Origin: Clostridia bacterium
Lineage (GTDB): Bacteria; Bacillota; Clostridia; Monoglobales; Monoglobaceae
Direction of reading: 5' to 3'
DNA: 11,243 nt
Assembly (NCBI GenBank): GCA_017625185.1
Contig: JAGALN010000122.1
Location: forward strand, 1-11,243
Shown piece after piece: positions 1 through 5,441 of the stretch. Every line of letters begins with the position of its first letter. The first letter of the stretch is position 1. The translations under genes and the position numbers were made by a program. Below the pieces are notes generated by a model that was given only the letters and a program-made list of their open reading frames with translations, had not been told where the DNA came from and did not search any database.

Positions 1-1
1 C

Positions 2-313
2 CTTGTCCGCTGGCTCCTCCGCCGCTTTTTTCGCCGGCTTTTTGGCAGACTTCTTTTCAGGGGTCTCCTCGGGAGCCGCTTCTTCTTTCTTGGCAGTTTT
101 CTTTGCCGGTTTTTCCTCTGCCGCAGGCTCTTCTTTCTTCCCGCTCTTCTTTGCCGGCTTTTTCTCGGCGGTTTTCTCTGCTTTTTCGGCATTTTCCTTT
201 GCCGGTTCTGTCTGTTTCTTCGCCCCGGTCTTTGTTGCCGGTTTTTTTGTCTCTTTTTCTGCCGCCTCTGCCGCAGTCGTCAATTCCAGTTCCGTTTCTT
301 TTTTCTTTGCCAT
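2..313 (-). CDS. rpoD: Probable housekeeping sigma factor RpoD, N-terminal part only (runs off left edge)
   Basis: Only the first 104 codons are in the window; the gene continues beyond position 1. The start is the ATG at 313-311, 13 nt after the dnaG stop. Its purine-rich ribosome-binding site (AAGGGGGAAA) overlaps the dnaG stop codon, so translation is probably coupled to dnaG. The visible protein is a low-complexity tail made almost wholly of Lys, Ala, Glu, Pro and Thr. It has three related blocks: EKKPAKKSGKKEEPAA (residues 50-65), EKPAKKTAKKEEAAP (67-81) and EKKSAKKPAKKAAEEP (86-102). No sigma region 1.2, 2, 3 or 4 is visible, so the name rests on position: dgt-dnaG-rpoD is a standard Bacillota order. 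Actinobacterial principal sigma factors are known to carry similar Lys/Ala-rich tails. A histone H1-like or other Lys-rich DNA-binding protein is the main alternative. Confidence 0.72.
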   Translation of the reverse strand, partial: MAKKKETELELTTAAEAAEKETKKPATKTGAKKQTEPAKENAEKAEKTAEKKPAKKSGKKEEPAAEEKPAKKTAKKEEAAPEETPEKKSAKKPAKKAAEEPADK

Positions 314-326
314 TATGGTTTCCCCC

Positions 327-2108
327 TTACTTTTTCTTCTGCTTGAGCATCCTGTCCAATGCTACCAGGTCGCCCTCTTCCATCAGCCTGGCTTGCTCTT
401 TCCTTCCCTTGGCATCCAGCAAAATCCGAACGGGTTGCTGTGCCGCCTTCTCCTTGTCTGCAAACCTCTTATCTGTGGTAAAAATTCTGCTTGCCTCGGT
501 CCATTCATTCTCCGGAACCTGGCGGAGCAGCTCATGATGATTGATTTCCTTTCCTCTCTCTGCATCCTGCTGCCAGAAAAGCTCTGCCAGGGTTCTATGT
601 ACCCCCGCCGTAAAATCCTCGGCGGCAAGGCCCGACTCCTTGACCTTTTTCATCACACCACCGTCAAGCATCAGGTTCAAAAGAACCTCCTCGGCATTGT
701 TCAGCCGCATGGCATCCATGTCCCGTCTGCCCCCGGTTCGTTCCTCAAAAACCCGTCGTTCCTCTCTTTCCCGTTTCCGCTCCTCGATGGCGGTTCTGGT
801 TCGCATCAGGTTGTTCACCTGTGCCTTTAGGCTTTCCTCACTGACACCCGCCAGCTTTGCCACCTGCTTCAAATACAGCTCCCGCTCCGGCGGCTTCTTA
901 ATCTCCGACAGAATCACTGCCGCTTTTTCCAAAAATTCAATAACTTGCTCGGTATCGTCCAAGTCGTATTCTTTCTTGACCTCGTCAATTCTATACGTCA
1001 GGAACGGTTTTGCCTGCTCCATCAAGACCTGGAACATTTCGGGGCCCTTTGCCTGAATGAATTCGTCCGGGTCCTTGCCGTCGGTGACGGTCATGACCTT
1101 GGTTTTGATCTCCGCCTCGGTGAGAATCTCCCCGGCACGGAGGGTGGCTCGCTTGCCCGCCTGGTCGCTGTCGTAACAAAGGATTGCTTTTCCTGCATAC
1201 TTTTTGAGAAGCCGTGCCTGTTCCGGTGTAAAGGCTGTCCCCAAGGATGCCACCGCATTGCCGATTCCCGCTTGGTGCAGGGAAATCACATCCATATACC
1301 CCTCCATTAAGAGAAGGCTGTCCGACTTATCGTTCTTGGCAAGGTTTAGGCCGAAGAGGTTCTCCTTTTTCTTAAACACCGCCGTTTCCGGAGAGTTCAA
1401 ATACTTGGCACCACCGCCGTCACCCTTGAATACTCTGCCCCCAAAGCCGATGACATTTCCCTGAACATTGATGATAGGGAAGATCACTCGTCCGTCATGA
1501 AAGACGTCATAATAACTGCCGTTCTCCCGCTGCTTGGCAAGGCCTGCCTCGAAAACCTCCTGGTTGGAAAAGCCTTTTTCCTTCAGGTAGTCTAAAAGAT
1601 TACTCCATCCCTCCGGGGCATAGCCCAGTCCAAACTTCTTGATGGTGTCATTCTGCATTCCTCGATCCCTTAGGTACTGATACGCCTCTTTCCCCGTATC
1701 TCCCGCCAGGTGTCGGAAGAAGTACCTTGCCGCCTCGGTGTTAATCCGGTAAATCCGTTGTTTCTTATCGGCAAGCTCCTCCCGTTTCTTCTTATCAGCG
1801 GGATTCCCCGGCTCCGGCATGGTCAGGTGTGCCCGATCCGCCAGGAACTTTAAGGCGTCATAAAACTCCAGATTCTCCATCCGCATGATAAAGTGAATCA
1901 CATTGCCGGTGGCGTTACAGCCAAAGCAGTAGAACAACTGCTTGTCCGGGGCGATGGAGAGAGAGGGAGATTTTTTATCGTTATGGAAAGGACAGAGGGC
2001 AGCGTATCGGTTTCCGATTCGCTTTAGCTTAATGTACTCGGAGGCAACCTCCACCAGGTCGTTCCGTTCCCGTACCTCGTCAATGAAATCCTGAAAATCC
2101 TGCGCCAT
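327..2108 (-). CDS. dnaG: DNA primase DnaG
   Basis: Synthesises the short RNA primers used by the replicative polymerase, working with the DnaB-type helicase at the fork. The 593-residue length is normal. The N-terminal CHC2-type zinc ribbon has ligands C39, H42, C61 and C64. The catalytic core includes RVIFPI and GFGGR (about residues 207-225) and KYLNSPET (235-242). The TOPRIM domain follows, with EGYMDV (269-274), the DSD metal site (313-315) and DGKDPDEF (343-350). A charged linker near 430-455 leads to the C-terminal helicase-binding domain (about 460-593), which is the least conserved part. The ATG start at 2108 has a strong site, GGGAGGTGAGG, just upstream. It lies 63 nt after dgt and 13 nt before the sigma-factor gene, all on one strand, so the three are probably co-transcribed. 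All catalytic motifs are present and the frame is intact. Confidence 0.98.
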   Translation of the reverse strand: MAQDFQDFIDEVRERNDLVEVASEYIKLKRIGNRYAALCPFHNDKKSPSLSIAPDKQLFYCFGCNATGNVIHFIMRMENLEFYDALKFLADRAHLTMPEPGNPADKKKREELADKKQRIYRINTEAARYFFRHLAGDTGKEAYQYLRDRGMQNDTIKKFGLGYAPEGWSNLLDYLKEKGFSNQEVFEAGLAKQRENGSYYDVFHDGRVIFPIINVQGNVIGFGGRVFKGDGGGAKYLNSPETAVFKKKENLFGLNLAKNDKSDSLLLMEGYMDVISLHQAGIGNAVASLGTAFTPEQARLLKKYAGKAILCYDSDQAGKRATLRAGEILTEAEIKTKVMTVTDGKDPDEFIQAKGPEMFQVLMEQAKPFLTYRIDEVKKEYDLDDTEQVIEFLEKAAVILSEIKKPPERELYLKQVAKLAGVSEESLKAQVNNLMRTRTAIEERKREREERRVFEERTGGRRDMDAMRLNNAEEVLLNLMLDGGVMKKVKESGLAAEDFTAGVHRTLAELFWQQDAERGKEINHHELLRQVPENEWTEASRIFTTDKRFADKEKAAQQPVRILLDAKGRKEQARLMEEGDLVALDRMLKQKKK

Positions 2109-2171
2109 GTCCTCACCTCCCTTTTTTGGTAGCTAAAACAATATATTCGACATCTTCTTACGATTTCCTTT

Positions 2172-3170
2172 TTATCTCGTCCAGAAAGACGGGATGTAAA
2201 TTTCGCTGAACTTTGCCACAGCGAACCGGTCACTCATTCCGGCAATATAGTCCCGGGTCAGGATATCCACATCCTCAGTCCTGCTGACCTCCAGCCGGCC
2301 TTGAGGAATTTTTCCCGGATTCTGGCTATAATACCGATAAAGACCCTGAATCACACTGTCTGCCTTGCTTTCCTCTTTTTTGGGTTCCGACGCCACATAG
2401 ACCCGCCGGAACATAAACTCCCGCAGTCCCATCATGGCGGCAAAGACGGTATCTTCCATAGCAACCACCGGCTTGTTCAAGCTTTCGCAAATCACCGCCC
2501 AGATCATGGTATCGATTCGCTGGGAATGACTTTCCCCCAATACGTCGGCATATTCCTTAGGAATATCCCCGCCGGATAGAACGCCGCCACGAATGGCATC
2601 GTCAATATCGTGGTTGATATAGGCAATCTTGTCTGCCAGGGCGACAATCTGTCCCTCCAGCGTGGTCGCCTTTTGTTTCCCTGTATGGCAGAGAATCCCC
2701 TCCCGAACCTCTGCGGTCAGGTTGAGTCCGCCGGGCCGTTCCAGCACATCCACCACCCGGAGGCTCTGCTCATTGTGCCGAAAACCAAGGGGACAAAGGT
2801 CATTTAAGACCTTTTCTCCACGATGGCCAAAGGGGGTGTGCCCCAAATCATGGCCCAGGGCAATTGCCTCGGTCAAATCCTCGTTCAGGTTCAGTGCCCG
2901 GGCAATGGTTCTGGCTATCTGGGACACCTCCAGGGTATGGGTCAGGCGGGTTCGGTAATGGTCTCCCTCCGGGGAGAGAAACACCTGGGTCTTGTGCTTC
3001 AGCCGCCGGAACGCCTTGGAATGGATGATTCTGTCCCGGTCCCGCTGAAACTCTGTCCGGAGCCGGCAAGGCTCTTCAAAGGTCCGCCTGCCCTTACTCT
3101 CCTTGCTTTTTGTCGCCCAGGGTGCCAGACAGGTCATTTCCCGTTCCTCGGTCAGATTGCGTATGTTCAT
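2172..3170 (-). CDS. dgt: dGTPase-type deoxynucleoside triphosphate triphosphohydrolase (HD domain)
   Basis: Likely cleaves dNTPs to deoxynucleosides and triphosphate, controlling the nucleotide pool used in replication. The protein is 332 residues, the usual length of the shorter Bacillota type of this family. The HD metal site is complete: H78 (RLTHTLEV), H107 and D108 (GHDLGHTPFGHRGE), and D180 (ALADKIAY). Other family signatures are HSKAFRRLKHKTQVF (residues 50-64) and HNEQSLRVV (132-140). The ATG at 3170 follows GAGGAGGGG at a good distance; an internal Met at residue 12 is less likely. It is first in the dgt-dnaG-rpoD operon and is divergent from trmK across a 229-bp gap. I found no convincing -10/-35 pair for it in that gap. 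Substrate preference (dGTP or other dNTPs) cannot be read from the sequence. Confidence 0.95.
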   Translation of the reverse strand: MNIRNLTEEREMTCLAPWATKSKESKGRRTFEEPCRLRTEFQRDRDRIIHSKAFRRLKHKTQVFLSPEGDHYRTRLTHTLEVSQIARTIARALNLNEDLTEAIALGHDLGHTPFGHRGEKVLNDLCPLGFRHNEQSLRVVDVLERPGGLNLTAEVREGILCHTGKQKATTLEGQIVALADKIAYINHDIDDAIRGGVLSGGDIPKEYADVLGESHSQRIDTMIWAVICESLNKPVVAMEDTVFAAMMGLREFMFRRVYVASEPKKEESKADSVIQGLYRYYSQNPGKIPQGRLEVSRTEDVDILTRDYIAGMSDRFAVAKFSEIYIPSFWTR

Positions 3171-3236
3171 CCCTAACCCCTCCTCGTTTTCCTATTGTTT
3201 TATTTCTACAAAATACCCCCGGATTCCTCTTTTTGG

Positions 3237-3265
3237 TTGACAAAAATTTCTTTTTGCATTAACAT
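3237..3265 (+). promoter_or_regulatory. Candidate promoter for trmK (TTGACA-17 bp-TAACAT)
   Basis: A consensus -35 box TTGACA (3237-3242) is followed after 17 bp by TAACAT (3260-3265), which matches the -10 consensus at four of six bases. The spacing is ideal for the housekeeping sigma factor. Transcription would begin near 3272 and give a leader of about 128 nt that contains repeat A1. The box lies in the divergent dgt/trmK region. This is a prediction from consensus only. Confidence 0.5.
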
Positions 3266-3294
3266 AAGAATAGCAAAACCCAGTTATTTCTACG

Positions 3295-3373
3295 TTGTAG
3301 GGACTGGCGTCCTCCACAGTCCGCAAATGTTTCGTTTTGATCAACGGACCGTCCGGGAGGCAGGTCCCTGCAA
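3295..3373. repeat. Palindromic intergenic repeat A, copy 1
   Basis: An imperfect inverted repeat about 79 bp long. The outer arms TTGTAGGGAC (3295-3304) and GTCCCTGCAA (3364-3373) form a 10-bp stem with one T-G wobble. It shares the core ATCAACGGACCGTC (3340-3353), the following GGTCCCT and the TAGGGAC left end with copy 2 at 4121-4196. It sits in the predicted leader of trmK, ending about 11 nt before that gene's ribosome-binding site. There is no coding capacity and no adjacent transposase. It resembles a short non-autonomous dispersed element. Confidence 0.7.
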
Positions 3374-3399
3374 CCCTACCACCAAAAAAGGAGAATCCC

Positions 3400-4095
3400 A
3401 TGGAAAAACGTCCCCCATTGAGCCCGCGGCTTCTGCGGATTGCCCAGATGATACCCGCCTGCCGCTGTATGGCAGACATCGGCACCGACCACGCCTATCT
3501 GCCCGTCTGGCTCTGTCTGGAAAACCGGGCAGAAACCGCCGTTGCTGCCGACATCAATCAAGGACCGCTCTCGAAGGCGGAAGAAACTGTCCGCCGGTTC
3601 GGGTTGGAGGGACGAATTTCCATTCGGCTGGGCGGCGGCGCTGCACCCCTCGCCCCCGGGGAGGCAGACACCATTGTCATTGCGGGAATGGGCGGGCTCT
3701 TGATTGGAGAAATCCTGAAGGCTGACCCGGAGGTCTTTCAAAATGCAGACCGTATTCTGCTGCAACCCATGAGCTCCATCCCGGAGTTGCGGGAGGCATT
3801 GTATCATATGGGTTACTCTGTTTTGGAAGAGGTTTTGGTCCCCGAGGAGGAGAAACTCTACCACATTCTCTCGGTAGAAAAGACCCCGGAACAGGAGCTA
3901 TTTTCCTACACCGACTTTGTTCTGGGACGGCAGCTCTGCCAATCAAAGCCAGAGCATTTCGATAGATACCTCACCCTACAGAGGGAGCGGCTTTCCCGAA
4001 AGCTTTCCGGTTTAAAGCAAGGAAAGTCTGCTAACAAAACCTCCTTGGAGGAAACCAAAGCACTTCTTGATGAAATCGAAGTAATGCAAAAATAG
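3400..4095 (+). CDS. trmK: tRNA (adenine(22)-N1)-methyltransferase TrmK
   Basis: Likely transfers a methyl group from S-adenosylmethionine to N1 of A22 in the tRNA D-loop region (YqfN/TrmK family). The product is 231 residues. The Rossmann-type SAM site appears as MADIGTDHAYLP (residues 24-35) and AADINQGPLSKAEETVRR (49-66), followed by ADTIVIAGMGG (89-99) and LLQPMSSIPELREAL (120-134). The C-terminal part (about 185-231) is rich in charged residues and probably forms the helical tRNA-contacting extension of this family. The chosen ATG at 3400 follows AAAAAAGGAG with a 6-nt spacer. The frame is open for 21 more codons upstream, but those codons come from repeat A1. The gene is followed on the same strand by a Nif3-family gene, its usual partner in Bacillota, although here 294 bp of repeats separate them. 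Confidence 0.95.
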   Translation: MEKRPPLSPRLLRIAQMIPACRCMADIGTDHAYLPVWLCLENRAETAVAADINQGPLSKAEETVRRFGLEGRISIRLGGGAAPLAPGEADTIVIAGMGGLLIGEILKADPEVFQNADRILLQPMSSIPELREALYHMGYSVLEEVLVPEEEKLYHILSVEKTPEQELFSYTDFVLGRQLCQSKPEHFDRYLTLQRERLSRKLSGLKQGKSANKTSLEETKALLDEIEVMQK

Positions 4096-4120
4096 AAACT
4101 CCCCATCCCATCAGATGATG

Positions 4121-4196
4121 CTAGGGACGGACGCCCACATCCCGGCAGCCGATTCGAAAAATCAACGGACCGTCGGGGACGCCGGTCCCTACAATT
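4121..4196. repeat. Palindromic intergenic repeat A, copy 2
   Basis: The second copy of the element at 3295-3373, starting 25 nt after the trmK stop. Its ends TAGGGAC (4122-4128) and GTCCCTA (4185-4191) are inverted, and further imperfect pairing runs inward (GACGCCC against GGGGACGCC). The core ATCAACGGACCGTC at 4161-4174 is identical to copy 1 over 14 bp. The interior differs by small indels. Both copies lie in the same orientation on either side of trmK. No T-run follows, so it does not look like an ordinary intrinsic terminator. Confidence 0.7.
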
Positions 4197-4204
4197 ATTA
4201 TTCA

Positions 4205-4362
4205 CGGACAAAGGTCGCCAATTTTCAAGCACGACGAGTGTACAGAAAATTGGATGAGATTTGTTCGTTGCAAAATGGAGAATGGCAGGAGTGTACTCCT
4301 TGTACATGACTGTCATTCCCCATTGCAGCAGCGGACAAAGGTCGCCAATTTTCAAGCACGAC
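4205..4362. repeat. Structured intergenic repeat B, copy 1 (long hairpin with 31-bp direct repeats)
   Basis: Fills most of the trmK-nif3 gap. An exact 31-bp direct repeat bounds it at 4205-4235 and 4332-4362. Between these a long imperfect hairpin can form. Its outer stem is GAAAATTGG (4245-4253) with CCAATTTTC (4345-4353). Then TTTGTTCG (4260-4267) pairs with CGGACAAA (4332-4339). A central stem (4274-4288 with 4310-4324) is followed by TGTAC/GTACA (4292-4296 with 4302-4306) around the loop TCCTT. A homologous copy lies at 5255-5397. The element ends about 11 nt before the nif3 ribosome-binding site, so if transcribed it lies in the leader of that gene. Confidence 0.8.
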
Positions 4363-4389
4363 TGGCAAACAAAAGAAGGAGGACTCCCC

Positions 4390-5184
4390 ATGCTCAAAGT
4401 AAAAGATATTATTGCAGAACTGGAACAATTCGCCCCACCCGCTCTGGCGGAGCCATGGGATAATGTAGGCTTGATGGTAGGAGATTTGGAACAGCGGGTC
4501 ACTACGGTGTTTGTCTGTCTGGATGTGACCTCGGACAATGTCCGCCGTGCCACAAAATGGGGTGCCGACCTGATTCTGTCCCATCATCCTTTGCTCTTTG
4601 CCCCGCCCAAGCACCTGGTGGAGCAGGAGGTTACCGGAAGTATTGTCCGGAACCTGATTCGCCACGAGATTTCTGTCTACAGCGCCCATACCAACTTGGA
4701 CCACGCAACCGGCGGTATGAACGATGTTCTGGCGAAGCACCTGAGTCTGACCCAGGTGCGCCGGTTCCGGGACGAGGAGTGTGTTGACGGTGCCGGCAAC
4801 CCCATTGACAACATTGGCAGGGTAGGAGTCCTGCCCGTGGCAATGGAGATGGGCGACTTTGCGGAACTGGTCCGGGACGCCCTGGGTTGCCGTTCCCTGC
4901 GGTTTGTAGGAACCCCCGAGGACACCGTCAAGACCGTGGCCGTCTGCAGCGGTTCCGGTGGTGACGGAATCTATGCCGCCTATCATGCCGGAGCGGATGT
5001 TTTTGTTACCTCGGATATCCGCCACCACGAGGCACAGCTCGCCTTTGAGTTGGGGCTCAACCTCATCGACGCAGGGCATTTTGAAACAGAAAACACCATT
5101 TGCCGGTTCATGACCGAATTTCTGGAGTCCCGGTTCCCCGACCTGAACGTGATTCCCTCGGACGCAAAGCCGTACTTTCAATAA
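4390..5184 (+). CDS. nif3: Nif3-family dinuclear metal protein (YqfO/YbgI-like), short form
   Basis: A widespread family that forms ring-shaped hexamers with a two-metal site. It is often labelled GTP cyclohydrolase 1 type 2 homologue, but its reaction is not settled. The product is 264 residues, close to the short E. coli YbgI form and lacking the extra inserted PII-like domain of B. subtilis YqfO. The metal ligands are all present: H65 and H66 (LSHHPLLF), D104 (HTNLDHATGG), and H230 and E234 (DAGHFETENT). EPWDNVGLMVGD (residues 21-32) is the usual N-terminal signature. The ATG at 4390 follows AGAAGGAGG with a 7-nt spacer. The frame is open upstream to 4261, but those 43 codons come from repeat B1 and are very unlikely to be translated. 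Downstream are a palindrome, repeat B2 and a terminator shared with the converging gene. Confidence 0.95.
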   Translation: MLKVKDIIAELEQFAPPALAEPWDNVGLMVGDLEQRVTTVFVCLDVTSDNVRRATKWGADLILSHHPLLFAPPKHLVEQEVTGSIVRNLIRHEISVYSAHTNLDHATGGMNDVLAKHLSLTQVRRFRDEECVDGAGNPIDNIGRVGVLPVAMEMGDFAELVRDALGCRSLRFVGTPEDTVKTVAVCSGSGGDGIYAAYHAGADVFVTSDIRHHEAQLAFELGLNLIDAGHFETENTICRFMTEFLESRFPDLNVIPSDAKPYFQ

Positions 5185-5212
5185 GGGAAAGGTGGCATTC
5201 CCCGTTGGCTAC

Positions 5213-5232
5213 GGGACATTCATGAATGTCCC
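5213..5232. repeat. Perfect 20-bp palindrome downstream of nif3
   Basis: GGGACATTCATGAATGTCCC is its own reverse complement and can form an 8-bp stem with the loop CATG. An overlapping hairpin, CCCGT (5201-5205) with ACGGG (5211-5215), shares the GGG at 5213-5215, so the two structures exclude each other in RNA. No T-run follows, so a classical intrinsic terminator is unlikely. It begins 29 nt after the nif3 stop and could stabilise the 3' end of the transcript or bind a dimeric protein. Confidence 0.6.
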
Positions 5233-5254
5233 ACAGGCCCCCCATTTCCACATG

Positions 5255-5397
5255 AATTTTCAATCACGACGAGTGCGCAAAAAATTAGGTGAGATATGTT
5301 CGAAACAAGGCGAGGATGGGCAGGCGTGTACTCCTTGTACATAACTGTCCATCCTCGTTGCAGGTTCGGACGCAGATTGCCTGATTTTCAAGCACGA
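5255..5397. repeat. Structured intergenic repeat B, copy 2
   Basis: Homologous to copy 1 in the same orientation. Both ends carry the TTTTCAA(G/T)CACGA motif (near 5257-5269 and 5385-5397). The outer stem is AAAATTAGG (5281-5289) with CCTGATTTT (5380-5388), including one wobble. The central stem is 5309-5323 with 5345-5359, followed by TGTAC (5327-5331) with GTACA (5337-5341) and the same TCCTT loop. The sequence from GTGTACTCCTTGTACAT on is identical in both copies. The stem arms differ but stay paired. It lies between the converging nif3 and isomerase genes. Confidence 0.8.
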
Positions 5398-5409
5398 ACG
5401 GATAAAGAA

Positions 5410-5435
5410 AAGACGGATGCTTTTGCATCCGTCTT
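5410..5435 (-). terminator. Intrinsic terminator of the pth-mfd-isomerase operon
   Basis: A perfect 11-bp stem AAGACGGATGC / GCATCCGTCTT with a 4-nt loop. Read leftward, it lies just after the isomerase stop codon (5444-5442) and is followed by TTTTCTTTAT, a good U-rich tract. Read rightward, the following CTTCTTCTATT is weaker but may also help to stop transcription coming from nif3. Confidence 0.85.
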
Positions 5436-5441
5436 CTTCTA

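Noticed and set aside
3..830. 275-codon open frame on the + strand opposite the sigma-factor tail and dnaG
   Set aside because: Its Ser/Phe/Ala-rich composition is simply the reverse complement of the Lys/Glu/Ala tail, and it runs through the intact dnaG C-terminus.
4205..4362. Riboswitch or T-box controlling nif3
   Set aside because: No known riboswitch or T-box sequence is recognised, and the same fold recurs after nif3 between converging genes, which fits a dispersed repeat better than a dedicated leader.
4225..5181. 318-codon open frame on the - strand opposite nif3
   Set aside because: It mirrors the nif3 gene and part of repeat B; the Nif3 metal ligands on the + strand settle which strand is coding.
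3295..5397. Insertion sequence remnants
   Set aside because: Repeats A and B have inverted or direct terminal sequences, but no transposase fragment and no clear target-site duplication are visible, so I call them only repeats.
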